A stretch of 50,982 nt of DNA from Verrucomicrobiales bacterium (GCA_029940475.1 JAPYUT010000022.1:1-50982), one strand, 5' to 3'. Numbered from the stretch's first letter, positions 1 to 9,110 are shown. Notes: generated by a model not told the origin, from the sequence alone. Made by a program: numbers and translations.

Positions 1-1599
1 ATCACCGACAACCTGGGGTTCGCGGTTCCCATCGCCAGCCTGCGCCGCCTGCTCGACAAGCCCAATACCATCCCAATGGACAAGTGGCTGACCATAGGCC
101 AACTCAATCCCGCGCGCTGGCAGACGCTCATGGGCGCGCGCTGGCGGCAACGTGCGGGAAGAATTACCGTCGTGCGGCCAGGGAACGGCTTCGGCGGGCG
201 CTCACTCTGCATTAACCAGCGTCAACTTCCCGCAGTTCCTTATGAGGTGGCCGTCGAGGTTAAGCTCGATGATGAATCGGGAGCGGCCGGGCTGATCTTT
301 GAGTCAAACGGCGGTGACAAGCATTACGGGTTTTACCCCAGTGCCGGCAACATTCGCCTGACACGTTTCGAGGGTCCTGACGTGCTGTCATGGACGATCC
401 TCGGGCAGGTCGCTACCAAGTCCTATCGCCCCGGCGAGTGGAACCGCATCCGCGTGCGCGTGGAGGAAAAAAAGATCACCGGCTTTGTAAACGGGGAGAA
501 AATCCTCGAGCTCGAGGATGGTGTGCTGCGCGGCGGCAAGGCGGGACTGGCGAAGTTTCGCTCCACGGAGGCGGAGTTCAAGCGCTTTGCGGCCGGCAGG
601 GACCTCGCCCGGGACGCCGCGCCCAAGGAGACTCTTGCCAAACTCAACGCCCACATTGAGAAGCTCACCGGGGATCCCGGAAACATTGATGCAATCGCCG
701 GCCTGGCGGACAACGCTGATCTCGGCCGCCTTATGCTGCAAAGAAAAATCAAGGAACTCTCCACCACCATCAAGGCACTTGAGCAAACAGCTGATGATGT
801 CCACCGCCGCACTATCCAGGAGCAACTCATCGATGAGTTGGACAAGAAGCAGGAAACCGACCTGATCACCTGTGCGCTGCTGCTGGCAAAACATGACAAC
901 CCGGATCTGGATATCTCCGCTTACCACGAGGAAATTGAGCGCATGGCCGGCGAGCTTTCCCGGAAAGTCGCCAGGGACGCACCCGTCAGGGACAAGGTGA
1001 CAGCCATTGCCGGGTATCTTTTTGAAGACAATGGCTACCACGGCAGCCGGGCAGATTACTACAACGCCTCCAACAGCTACCTGAATGAAGTCATCGATGA
1101 TCGTGAGGGCATACCCATCACCCTCTCAATCCTCTTCATTGAGCTCGCAGGGCATCTGGACGCCGACCTTAAGGGGCTCGGCCTCCCCGGGCACTTCGTC
1201 GTGTGCTACGAGGAGGAGGGGAAAAGGACCATCATCGATGCCTTCGAGGGCGGCAAGATCCTGACAACGGAGGAAGCCAACAGGATCATCCGTGACTTCG
1301 GTGGCGGTGGTGCCGTCTCCGACTACCCGCCTTCAGACAAGCGCTCGATCATTCAGCGCATGATCTACAACCTCAAGGGGATCAGTATTGAGGCCAAGGA
1401 CTACCCTGCCGCCCTGCGCTATGTGGATCTCCTGATTGCCCTCGACCCGGATGATGCCCAGGAGCGGCTCAGCCGTGCACTGCTTCATGTACAGAATGGA
1501 CAGGGCAACAAAGCCAAGGCTGACCTGGAATGGCTGTTTGAGAAACAACCTGAAGGCATCCACCTCGAGCGCCTGCGCGAACTTTACAACCGGCTTTAG
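1..1599 (+). CDS. Serine protease-like / LamG-like / SirB1 transglutaminase-like / TPR fusion protein, 3' part
   Basis: The frame is open from base 1 and the first residues (NLGFAVPIASLRRLL) look like the end of a trypsin/HtrA-type protease domain, which commonly ends N-x-GFAIP. The ATG at 76 lies inside this frame and has no ribosome site, so the true start is probably upstream of the window. After it come a beta-sandwich domain of the LamG/3-keto-disaccharide-hydrolase kind (about residues 30-190 of the visible protein), a SirB1/Transglut_core2 domain (the stretch NSYLNEV-IDDREGIPITLS and later GLPGHFVV, roughly residues 350-430), and a C-terminal TPR-like helical pair. The SirB1 domain is often non-catalytic, so the function is unknown. 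The gene is convergent with recQ. Domain assignments are by eye; the protease link is inferred from about 25 residues. Confidence 0.8.
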   Translation: MTDNLGFAVPIASLRRLLDKPNTIPMDKWLTIGQLNPARWQTLMGARWRQRAGRITVVRPGNGFGGRSLCINQRQLPAVPYEVAVEVKLDDESGAAGLIFESNGGDKHYGFYPSAGNIRLTRFEGPDVLSWTILGQVATKSYRPGEWNRIRVRVEEKKITGFVNGEKILELEDGVLRGGKAGLAKFRSTEAEFKRFAAGRDLARDAAPKETLAKLNAHIEKLTGDPGNIDAIAGLADNADLGRLMLQRKIKELSTTIKALEQTADDVHRRTIQEQLIDELDKKQETDLITCALLLAKHDNPDLDISAYHEEIERMAGELSRKVARDAPVRDKVTAIAGYLFEDNGYHGSRADYYNASNSYLNEVIDDREGIPITLSILFIELAGHLDADLKGLGLPGHFVVCYEEEGKRTIIDAFEGGKILTTEEANRIIRDFGGGGAVSDYPPSDKRSIIQRMIYNLKGISIEAKDYPAALRYVDLLIALDPDDAQERLSRALLHVQNGQGNKAKADLEWLFEKQPEGIHLERLRELYNRL

Positions 1600-1645
1600 T
1601 CAAAGCGACAACCTGGAAACCGTGATATCCGGCAAGTTCCTGTTA

Positions 1646-3598
1646 TTACCCCAGGTTCATGGATTGCGCACAGGCAAGAACCTCACGGAAGGGCAAATGT
1701 TCCAATAGCCCGAAGCAGTCATGACGGGTTAACCTGGCGCGACTTGTTGCCGGGCTGCGCAATCCACACAGGAACCGTGCAATCTGACGGGGTGAAGTAA
1801 GGGCAGTATGACGCTCCGCTGCGAGGTCATGCACAGCCTTTATTTCATCTGCCGTTATCTCTCCCGGCACGGAACCGGGCAGCTCGCCGGCAACTTCATC
1901 TCCACCACACACGTCGCATTGGCCGCAATCCCCCCCCGGTAACTCGCCAAAATACTCGAGGATGACCCGCGCCCGGCAATTCGCCTCTGCGGCAAATTCC
2001 ACGACCTTATTCAACCTGGCAATATCCTGCTGCTCACGCCGCGCAAAGAACTCCTGGAATTCCTGGGCCAGTTCACCAACATCACCGGCAGTATCCAGCA
2101 AGCGATACCCCTGCCTCAACCCCGATAACCTGGCAAGGATGTCACCGGCTTCCTCCAGGTGACGTATCACCCTGCGCACCTCGTCCGCTTCTTCTCCAAT
2201 CCGCCCGGCAACCTCTGCTATCGGCAGGATTAACCACCTGCGCCCGCGTTTTCCTGCTGCAAAAATCCTCTTCAACAAGGATCTTCGTGGCGCATCATAT
2301 CCGGCAAGGAGGGCATCCTCATCACGCAGGAACTCAATCCTGTAGACATTGTAAAACGGCGCAGTTGCCGTAATTATTCCCCTCAACTCAAGATACGTCA
2401 TGATGGTTGCGACAACCAGCGGGCGTATGTCATAGATGGTGGAAAGCTCATAGTGTGATACGTCAAACTCCTCCCCCTGGCGCAATAAGCTGTCCAGAAT
2501 CCCACTTACAGCCGTCGCTGTCGGGGTGTCCCCGTAAATAAAATTCTCCAGCACAATGCGGTCGTCCAGGCAGGCAAGAAGTTCACAAGAGGACTGCCCG
2601 CCATCCCTGCCGGCACGACCTGTCTCCTGGACATAATTCTCAATGCTCTTGGGAAGGTTATAGTGATAAACACTACGGATGTCAGCCTTGTCGATACCCA
2701 TGCCGAAGGCAATGGTGGCCACCACCACTGCAAGCTCTCCACTCATAAATTCATCCTGCACTTCAGCACGATAGGCATCACGCAAACCGGCATGATAGGC
2801 CTTTGCATTGACGCCGTTTGCGGCAAGGAATGTCGCCACCCTCTCGGCAGTTAACTGCAGGGTCACGTAAACCACTGTGACTCCCTCCCCCGACTTGATA
2901 CGATCCAACAGAAGCCTGTCCCGGTCACAGGCCGCACAGGGCGTCACCTTGATGGCAAGGTTGTCACGACGGAAACTAAGTTGCACATGCTCGTCCTGAC
3001 TGATCCCGAAGCACCTGCAGATGTCGCCACTGACCTTCGGCGTCGCCGTTGCAGTCAGTGCCAGCACCCTGACAGCACGCAATTCTTTCGCAAAATCAGC
3101 CAGCTTAAGGTAATCAGGCCGGAAATTATGTCCCCACTCCGAAATACAATGTGCCTCATCCACCGCCAGCATCGCAATCTGCACTGCTTTCAACCTTTCC
3201 CTGAAATTGACGTTGGCCAATCTCTCGGGAGCCACATAAAGCAACTTAATCCCGCCTGATTGAAGACCATGCCAGACATCCGCCACTTCCTGCCCTGAAA
3301 GGCTGGAATCAAGGCGAGCTGCCTCAATACCCCTGCCCCTGAGGACATCAACCTGATCCTTCATCAGGGCGATAAGCGGTGAAATGACCAGTGTCACGCC
3401 ATCCAGCAGCAGTGCCGGCAACTGGTAACACAGGGATTTCCCGCCACCTGTCGGGAACACGGCCAGGGCACTGCGACCGCTGAGTAGAATATCGATTACC
3501 TCCTGCTGGCCGGCGCGAAAAGATTCTAAGCCGAAGCGAGCCAATGCTTCATTCAATTTTTGCTCGTGTGGCTTCTTCAGGATACCACATTCACTCAA
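1646..3598 (-). CDS. recQ: ATP-dependent DNA helicase RecQ
   Basis: RecQ is a 3'-5' DNA helicase used in recombination and replication-fork repair. The 650-residue product has the N-terminal RecQ motif 0 (FGLESFRAGQQEVI), Walker A FPTGGGKS with K54, the DEAH box in VDEAHCISEWGHNFRPDY, the helicase motif VI region (QETGRAGRDG), and the RecQ-Ct zinc site with one Cys followed by C-x2-C-x2-C near residues 540-565. A winged-helix region follows, but I see no clear HRDC domain at the C-terminus. The start is a TTG at 3598 because the next upstream codon in frame is TGA and no better start precedes the helicase fold. The stop is TAA. It is convergent with the fusion gene on the left, with only 46 bases between their ends. 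Confidence 0.95.
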   Translation of the reverse strand: MSECGILKKPHEQKLNEALARFGLESFRAGQQEVIDILLSGRSALAVFPTGGGKSLCYQLPALLLDGVTLVISPLIALMKDQVDVLRGRGIEAARLDSSLSGQEVADVWHGLQSGGIKLLYVAPERLANVNFRERLKAVQIAMLAVDEAHCISEWGHNFRPDYLKLADFAKELRAVRVLALTATATPKVSGDICRCFGISQDEHVQLSFRRDNLAIKVTPCAACDRDRLLLDRIKSGEGVTVVYVTLQLTAERVATFLAANGVNAKAYHAGLRDAYRAEVQDEFMSGELAVVVATIAFGMGIDKADIRSVYHYNLPKSIENYVQETGRAGRDGGQSSCELLACLDDRIVLENFIYGDTPTATAVSGILDSLLRQGEEFDVSHYELSTIYDIRPLVVATIMTYLELRGIITATAPFYNVYRIEFLRDEDALLAGYDAPRRSLLKRIFAAGKRGRRWLILPIAEVAGRIGEEADEVRRVIRHLEEAGDILARLSGLRQGYRLLDTAGDVGELAQEFQEFFARREQQDIARLNKVVEFAAEANCRARVILEYFGELPGGDCGQCDVCGGDEVAGELPGSVPGEITADEIKAVHDLAAERHTALTSPRQIARFLCGLRSPATSRARLTRHDCFGLLEHLPFREVLACAQSMNLG

Positions 3599-3682
3599 AT
3601 CCCGGCGACTGTCGAACCCTTCAATAAAAGAGATCAGTGCGCACCGCCTGCCAGCCCGGCTGGCGAACCGGCCCTAAAAACG

Positions 3683-4708
3683 TTAATCTCCCTCCCGCCG
3701 CGAACGCCTGACTGTAACGGTATCTCCAAGGGCAGGTTTACGGTCCGCCCCGACATAGATCGTGACACAAGTGGTATCACCACTGCCCGCGGCAATATCC
3801 GCGCATTCAAGGGTTACCTCATGAAAATCACCACGAAAATTGGAAGCAATCACTTTGCCGACAATATGCCCGCCGCCGGAACCCTCCTGGGTAATCTCCA
3901 GATCGGCAGGCCTCACCAGTATGTCCGGCGCACCATGTGGCGCGTCCTTTCCCTCAAGCAGCTGGCAGGGTATACGATTAACCTTGCCAAACAGGCTCGC
4001 GGTATACTCGCTGGTGGAATGAAAATACACGCGTTCCGGGCTCCCTACCTGCTGCAATTTACCCTCCTTTAAAACCGCCAGGGTGTCGGCAACCGCAAGC
4101 GCATCACGGGTATCATGGGTCACTATCAACGCCGAGGTTGCGCTGCTCTTTACAATACGCCGCAATTCATCACGCAGGGCATCCTTGCGCATCGGGTCAA
4201 GATTGCTGAAGGGCTCATCAAGCAAAATGAAGGAAGGTCGCGGTGCCAGCGCACGCGCGAGAGCAACACGTTGTTGCTGGCCGCCTGAAAGCTCATGCGG
4301 AAAGCGTTTCTCCAGCCCATCCAGGCCGGCGAGTGTGACAATCTCCGCCACGCGCTCCTCGCGCTTGGTCCTTTGAGAAATCCGGTGCAGACCATAGAGA
4401 AGGTTCTTGCGCACATTGAGATGGGGAAAAAGGGCATAATCCTGGAAAACAAACCCAATATGCCGCTGTTCCGGCGGCACCGAGTAACCATCGGCACAAA
4501 CAAGCTCTCCGCCAATGGCAACGGTTCCCGTGTCAGGTTGCTCAAGCCCGGCAATAATGCGCAGTAATGTCGTCTTGCCGCTGCCACTCTCCCCGACCAG
4601 CGCCATGATATCAGCATCCCCAAGCACGATCGACACGCCATCGAGTGCCGGCCGGTCGGTTCGCGGAAAACATTTGGAAATTCCCTCTATTTCAAGTGAC
4701 TCGGACAT
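3683..4708 (-). CDS. Ferric iron ABC transporter, ATP-binding protein (FbpC-like)
   Basis: This cytoplasmic ATPase would power Fe(3+) import together with the permease and binding protein encoded just upstream. It has Walker A GESGSGKT (K45), the Q-loop, the ABC signature LSGGQQQRV at about 140-148, Walker B FILLDEP (D164/E165), a switch His in IVTHD, and a C-terminal TOBE-like region. An in-frame ATG exists at 4771, but that start would lie deep inside the permease gene. I chose the ATG at 4708, 8 bases after the permease stop, which gives the usual short N-terminus MSESLEIEG. The substrate is inferred from the gene neighbourhood; sequence alone also fits spermidine or sulfate-type ATPases. 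Confidence 0.9.
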   Translation of the reverse strand: MSESLEIEGISKCFPRTDRPALDGVSIVLGDADIMALVGESGSGKTTLLRIIAGLEQPDTGTVAIGGELVCADGYSVPPEQRHIGFVFQDYALFPHLNVRKNLLYGLHRISQRTKREERVAEIVTLAGLDGLEKRFPHELSGGQQQRVALARALAPRPSFILLDEPFSNLDPMRKDALRDELRRIVKSSATSALIVTHDTRDALAVADTLAVLKEGKLQQVGSPERVYFHSTSEYTASLFGKVNRIPCQLLEGKDAPHGAPDILVRPADLEITQEGSGGGHIVGKVIASNFRGDFHEVTLECADIAAGSGDTTCVTIYVGADRKPALGDTVTVRRSRREGD

Positions 4709-4716
4709 ATGATTAC

Positions 4717-6369
4717 TTACGCCCTCAGTGGCCGGCGGATCAGGCGATGTAAGATAATCACTCCCGCACATCCTGAAAGCACCAAAATCAAGGCCGGAAG
4801 CGACCCCTCAGCCAGCCGTTCCTCCTTATGCATCAGGCCGAAAGTCTGGGTCGCCAGCGTCTCCACATTCGGCGGGCTGAGCACCAGTGTCAGGGGCAAT
4901 TCCTTGAGAATATCCACAAACAGCACAATCAGCGCTCCCAGCAATGGTAATCTCAACAGCGGCAGGTGAATACGAAAGAAACTGCCCCAGGAGGAACGCC
5001 CGAGAATACGTGAAGCCTCATCCATACTGCGGTGAATACCTGCCATGCCTGCCTCGAGCGGAGCCAGGGCCGGGGTCATGAATCTTACCGCATAGGCCAT
5101 CACCAGGCCGATTGGTGTGGCAGTAAACAGGATCGTGGTAAGCGCATCGTCAGCCATCAGCCCGGAAATGGCGGCTACCGAGCTCAACATGGCAATCACC
5201 ACCACTGCCCCGGGCAGCGCATAACCGAGCATACACATCTTGGAAAGCAGCTGCATGGCCAATCCGGGAAAAATACGGGCCGCATAGGCCAGAAACAACG
5301 CCGCAATGAGAATCACAAGGCCCGCGAGCACTGCCATCGAAAGGCTACCGAAAACCGGCTGCAAAAGTTCGCCAACCTGCACCTTCTCAATGCCGTACCG
5401 GGCAAGTTTCAAAAGCTGCCACAGGGGAAGTAAAAAAGCGAAAAACAAAAGTGACGCACAAAAGCCAAAGGCCATTGAAGTTCCAAATGCAGTCTTTGGT
5501 TTTTCCGCCAGGTTGCGCCGCGCTCCATGATGCGCATGAAAGCGGGAACGACCGCGCAGAACCATTTCCGCAACAATGATTGCAAATACCACCAACATTG
5601 CCACACCGGCCAGGCGGATGGCGGAATCCGTGTCTTTCCAGTCATACCACTGGTTGAAAATTCCTATCGTCAGCGTCTCGATACCGTAGTGAAGCATGGC
5701 ACCGTATTCATTCATCACCTCCAGCAGAACAAGCAGCAACCCGCCGATGATCGCCGGACGAGCCAGGGGCAATCCCACCGAGAACAGGCTGCGCCACAAA
5801 CTGCGGCCAAGTAATCGCGAGTTCTCAATGTAGGCACCGGATATCTCGGCAAAACCGATGCGCGCGGCAATATAAATATAGGGGTAGAGAACCAGTGCCA
5901 TTACAAAAATGGCCAGGACATAATTGAAAATTCCGTTGGCATCCGACATCGCTTCCGCCCCGAAACGCTCGCGTATCCACAGCATCAGCGGATCACGCAA
6001 CTCGTACTTGGCGAAGTCATAAGCGTAAGCCTCCACATAAGTCGGAATGGCCATCGGAAACATCAGTGCCAGTGAAAAGAACCTTCTCCCCGGAAACTCC
6101 CAGACAGTTACAGCCCAGGCTGCCCCAATGCCGAAAACCGATGCCAATAACCCGGTTCCCAGCAACATGATAAGCGTTCCCTTCACATAAGTGCCCAGCA
6201 CGCCATAGCCAACCACCTCCCTCCAGACATCGCTTGGAGCCTCGAACAGGGTCACCACCACCACCGCCAGCGGCACCGCAATCAGCAGCGCGATAAATGT
6301 TGCACCAATCCACCACACCGATCCGGCAAGTGGATGCAGGTGGCGAACAATTGTGACCGGGCGGCTCAA
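4717..6369 (-). CDS. Ferric iron ABC transporter, permease (FbpB-like, fused double domain)
   Basis: This inner-membrane permease of 550 residues has about 12 hydrophobic segments in two similar halves, the organisation of FbpB/SfuB where both permease domains are in one chain. Each half carries an EAA-like loop that contacts the ATPase: NSRLLGRSLWRSLFSVGLPLARP in the first half is seen as two parts (about residues 180-205), and SRILGRSSWGSFFRIHLP in the second (near 455). The apparent start is TTG at 6369, preceded by AGGA a few bases upstream and lying 19 bases after the binding-protein stop. It sits between the binding protein and the ATPase, so the three form one leftward operon. Confidence 0.9.
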   Translation of the reverse strand: MSRPVTIVRHLHPLAGSVWWIGATFIALLIAVPLAVVVVTLFEAPSDVWREVVGYGVLGTYVKGTLIMLLGTGLLASVFGIGAAWAVTVWEFPGRRFFSLALMFPMAIPTYVEAYAYDFAKYELRDPLMLWIRERFGAEAMSDANGIFNYVLAIFVMALVLYPYIYIAARIGFAEISGAYIENSRLLGRSLWRSLFSVGLPLARPAIIGGLLLVLLEVMNEYGAMLHYGIETLTIGIFNQWYDWKDTDSAIRLAGVAMLVVFAIIVAEMVLRGRSRFHAHHGARRNLAEKPKTAFGTSMAFGFCASLLFFAFLLPLWQLLKLARYGIEKVQVGELLQPVFGSLSMAVLAGLVILIAALFLAYAARIFPGLAMQLLSKMCMLGYALPGAVVVIAMLSSVAAISGLMADDALTTILFTATPIGLVMAYAVRFMTPALAPLEAGMAGIHRSMDEASRILGRSSWGSFFRIHLPLLRLPLLGALIVLFVDILKELPLTLVLSPPNVETLATQTFGLMHKEERLAEGSLPALILVLSGCAGVIILHRLIRRPLRA

Positions 6370-6388
6370 GGATCCTGCTGTCTACCTG

Positions 6389-7423
6389 CTACTTCCAGCC
6401 AGCCCGCGCAAAGATTCTCACCGCGTCAGCGTTCTTCTCCCCAAGCGTCTGTAGTGGCAAGGTATCCGCCTTGAATTCGCCCCAGGACCTCAGCAGCTTT
6501 GATTGAGTGCCTGAAATATCAAGCGGATACTCGTAAGTGGTTACGGGAAAACTCGCCTGGGCTTCCGGCCCGGTAAGGAATTCAAGCAGCTTGATCGCGT
6601 TGTTCCTGTTCGGAGCACTCTTGACCACACCGCCGCCACTGACATTAATATGCGCGCCGCGACCGTTCTGATTGGGGAAAAACACGCCGATTTTCCCGAC
6701 CACCGCGCGATCTTCCGGATTGGGAGAATTCGCCAGCAATCCAACATAGTAGGTGTTGGCAATAGCCACGTCGGCAATGCCTGCAGCAACAGCGCGTATC
6801 TGATCCCGATCGCTGCCTTCAGGCGGGCGGGCCATGTTGTCGCGCACTGCCCTTGCCCATCCGGCAGCTTTCTCCATACCCGCAGCAGCAACGATCGAAG
6901 CCAGCAACGACTGGTTATAGATGTTGGAAGAGGACCGCGCCACGATGCGTCCTTTCCACTTTGATTGAGCGAGGTCCTCATAGCAATCCAGCTCGGAAGG
7001 TTTCACCCGTTGCTTGGAATAAATAAGGACCCGGGCCCGCACCGTAAAAGCACACCAGTAGTTATCGGCATCGCGCATGTTCTGCGGAACCTGTGCCGCC
7101 AGCTTGGCGCTGGTGGCCGGTTGCAACACACCGGCAGCCCTCGCGCGCACCAGACGACCGGCATCGGCGGTGATCAATACATCCGCCGGCGAGTTCTTCC
7201 CTTCCGCCTTGATCCGTTCCAGCAGGGCATCAGCAGAAGCCTTGACCACATTGACTTTAATACCGGTCTGCTCGGTGAATTTGGCATACAACGCATCATC
7301 AGCCTCATAATGGCGATGGGTGTAGACGTTCACCTCTGATGCAATAGCGACGTTTGTCAGCAAAAAGCCGGCAGCAATCGCAAGGAAAGCCAGAGAAAAT
7401 GGCACACGAAACGGCTGATTCAT
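6389..7423 (-). CDS. Periplasmic Fe(3+)-binding protein of ABC transporter (FbpA/FutA-like)
   Basis: This solute-binding protein would capture ferric iron in the periplasm. From the ATG at 7423 it has a clean Sec signal (basic start MNQPFR, hydrophobic core, cleavage near IASEVNVY). The mature part begins VNVYTHRHYEADD, typical of FbpA/FutA, and has the tandem tyrosines NTYYVG (Y225/Y226) that bind iron in this family. An ATG at 7480, with GAAGGG in front of it, is also in frame, but it would put 19 extra residues before the signal peptide and would bury the Fur-box-like site in coding sequence, so I prefer 7423. It is the first gene of the iron operon. The family and operon support iron as substrate. 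Confidence 0.92.
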   Translation of the reverse strand: MNQPFRVPFSLAFLAIAAGFLLTNVAIASEVNVYTHRHYEADDALYAKFTEQTGIKVNVVKASADALLERIKAEGKNSPADVLITADAGRLVRARAAGVLQPATSAKLAAQVPQNMRDADNYWCAFTVRARVLIYSKQRVKPSELDCYEDLAQSKWKGRIVARSSSNIYNQSLLASIVAAAGMEKAAGWARAVRDNMARPPEGSDRDQIRAVAAGIADVAIANTYYVGLLANSPNPEDRAVVGKIGVFFPNQNGRGAHINVSGGGVVKSAPNRNNAIKLLEFLTGPEAQASFPVTTYEYPLDISGTQSKLLRSWGEFKADTLPLQTLGEKNADAVRIFARAGWK

Positions 7424-7455
7424 TGGATAAATCGCAATTAAAAAGTAAGTTTGGT

Positions 7456-7474
7456 ATTGAGACTCATTATCATT
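7456..7474 (-). promoter_or_regulatory. Fur-box-like operator upstream of the iron ABC operon
   Basis: On the minus strand the 19-base site reads AATGATAATGAGTCTCAAT. Its core TGATAAT-G-AGTCTCA fits the 7-1-7 Fur model TGATAATnATTATCA with two mismatches. It overlaps a plausible promoter on the same strand (TTGAAG at 7494-7489, 17-base spacer, GATAAT at 7471-7466) and lies 33 bases upstream of the chosen start of the iron-binding protein. Fur repression under iron-replete conditions is the natural reading. The consensus is established knowledge; use of the site here is inference. Confidence 0.7.
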
Positions 7475-7656
7475 TACCATGTCAAACCCTTCAACGCAAG
7501 CGGTTATTGGCTGAGCAACAGCCTGCCAAGGGCATGCCAATCCATATCCAAACCCATGCGAGAGCGTCCGCGGCTCTTCGCGAAAAAGAGATAATCAGCC
7601 ACCACTGCCTGCCAGGAGAAAATCCAAAAATGTCACGACTTATCCCCGGAGAGCGG

Positions 7657-7689
7657 CAATGACTTGTCATTTGAGTTGCCAAGTCATTG
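7657..7689. repeat. Perfect 10-bp inverted repeat in a divergent promoter region
   Basis: CAATGACTTG (7657-7666) and CAAGTCATTG (7680-7689) are exact reverse complements separated by 13 bases. The repeat lies between the divergent iron operon and the GYF-RDD gene, ending 30 bases before the latter's ATG. There is no T-run after either arm, so it does not look like an intrinsic terminator. An operator for a dimeric regulator, or a structured leader, is possible. Confidence 0.55.
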
Positions 7690-7719
7690 GTAATTGACGG
7701 ATGTTACGCCACTGACTAA

Positions 7720-8538
7720 ATGGAAATATTTCTGTATATAGACGGTCAAAAAACCGGTCCGCTCACCATTTACGATGTGCGCGATCAGTTGCGCCGCGGA
7801 GACATTACGCCAGAAACCAGGGCATGGATAAAGGGCATGGAACAATGGCAACCACTACGCGACCTGGATCCCCTGAAAGAAAGCGTTGAAGTCCACATTG
7901 CCGACGCGGGAGCCGATGAAATCGCCATCAGTGAGGAGGAGCGTGAAATCCTTTCTCAACGGGTCGGAGTCCTCAACACAGAGAAACCGCGACCCTGGCT
8001 TCGCTTCTCGGCAAGGTTGATTGATACGCCAATCCTGCTGGCTCCGGGTATACTGTTGTCGCATCAATATCTGGGGAGCGAGACATTAAATGCCATGCTC
8101 TTCAGGACGGGTACCATTCCCAGCTTCACCGACTCGGCTGTATTCCTTGTGGCCATCGCCGTTTCATGGGTCATCACTGAAACACTGTTACTGAGCTGCC
8201 TGAATACCACCCCGGGAAAATGGAGCCTCAATATCAAGATTCAAAAAGAGAGCGGTGAACGCCTTGATTTTTCTTCAGCCCTGCGGCGATCATTCGGTGT
8301 CTTTGTTTTTGGCATGGGGCTAAACTATATACCCACTCAAATTATCTGTAATGTTCTTGCCTACTTGACGCTAACCAAACAGGGAAAGACATACTGGGAC
8401 AAAAAGCAAAACCTGACAGTCACACATCATCCTGTGAATCCCCTGGGAATAATCATCGCAATATTCATCTTTACCGGCAGTTCGATGGCTCTCTACCACT
8501 TCTTAGGAAAACCCGAAATGCTCTCATATGCACCATAG
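7720..8538 (+). CDS. GYF_2 domain and RDD-family membrane protein
   Basis: The 272-residue product starts with a GYF_2-type domain (residues 1-55: FLYIDGQKTGPLTIYDV and an IKGMEQWQPL ending), the short aromatic module often found at the N-terminus of bacterial membrane proteins. An acidic linker leads to an RDD domain beginning PRPWLRFSARLIDTPIL near residue 90, with about four hydrophobic segments, the last near the C-terminus. RDD proteins are integral membrane proteins of mostly unknown function; some have been linked to ion transport. The ATG at 7720 is the first in frame and gives the GYF motif directly. It is followed 23 bases later by the exonuclease-like gene. Confidence 0.85.
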   Translation: MEIFLYIDGQKTGPLTIYDVRDQLRRGDITPETRAWIKGMEQWQPLRDLDPLKESVEVHIADAGADEIAISEEEREILSQRVGVLNTEKPRPWLRFSARLIDTPILLAPGILLSHQYLGSETLNAMLFRTGTIPSFTDSAVFLVAIAVSWVITETLLLSCLNTTPGKWSLNIKIQKESGERLDFSSALRRSFGVFVFGMGLNYIPTQIICNVLAYLTLTKQGKTYWDKKQNLTVTHHPVNPLGIIIAIFIFTGSSMALYHFLGKPEMLSYAP

Positions 8539-8561
8539 AAACCAAACACTCGACGCTTAAA

Positions 8562-9110
8562 ATGGCGAAGGAATACGTCTATTTCGATCTCGAGACAATC
8601 CGCTCCGCCAATGATGTGGGCGGCTGGAACAACAAGGGCGACATGGGGATGTCGGTGGGCGTCACCTACAGCACGGTTACGGGAAAATATATTGCCTACC
8701 CGGAGCACAGGGTTTCTGAACTAATCGATCAACTCATCAAGGCGGATCTGGTGATCGGCTTCAACCACATCAGCTTCGACTACGCTGTCCTCGAAGGCTC
8801 TTATCCATTCGCCCTTGCCGACCAGTGCGACAGCCTCGACCTGATGGTCAGTATCGAGAAAGTAGTGGGACACCGGCTAAAACTGGACTCAATTGCCTCC
8901 GCATCACTTGGTAGCGGCAAGACCGCCCAGGGACTCGATGCAATCAAGTGGTGGCGTGAGGGAAAATACCGGGAAGTCGCTGAATACTGCTGTTATGACG
9001 TCAAGGTCACCCGGCTGGTTCACGAATTCGGTGCCGCCAACGGCTTCGTGCGCTATCAAGACAAGTTCGGCAATGTTCAGGAAGCCAAGGTGGACTGGAA
9101 ACTGCCCTGA
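8562..9110 (+). CDS. DEDDy-type 3'-5' exonuclease-like (ribonuclease H-like fold) protein
   Basis: The 182-residue product is a small RNase H-like nuclease domain. The motifs of the DEDDy family are in order: FDLET with D9 and E11 (Exo I), FNHISFDY with D73 (Exo II) and Y142-x3-D146 (Exo III, EYCCYD). This is closest to the stand-alone predicted exonucleases related to YprB or to the proofreading domain of family-B polymerases. A role in DNA or RNA end trimming is inferred from the motifs; no substrate can be read from the sequence. It lies just after the GYF-RDD gene on the same strand, probably co-transcribed, though the two show no obvious functional link. Confidence 0.8.
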   Translation: MAKEYVYFDLETIRSANDVGGWNNKGDMGMSVGVTYSTVTGKYIAYPEHRVSELIDQLIKADLVIGFNHISFDYAVLEGSYPFALADQCDSLDLMVSIEKVVGHRLKLDSIASASLGSGKTAQGLDAIKWWREGKYREVAEYCCYDVKVTRLVHEFGAANGFVRYQDKFGNVQEAKVDWKLP

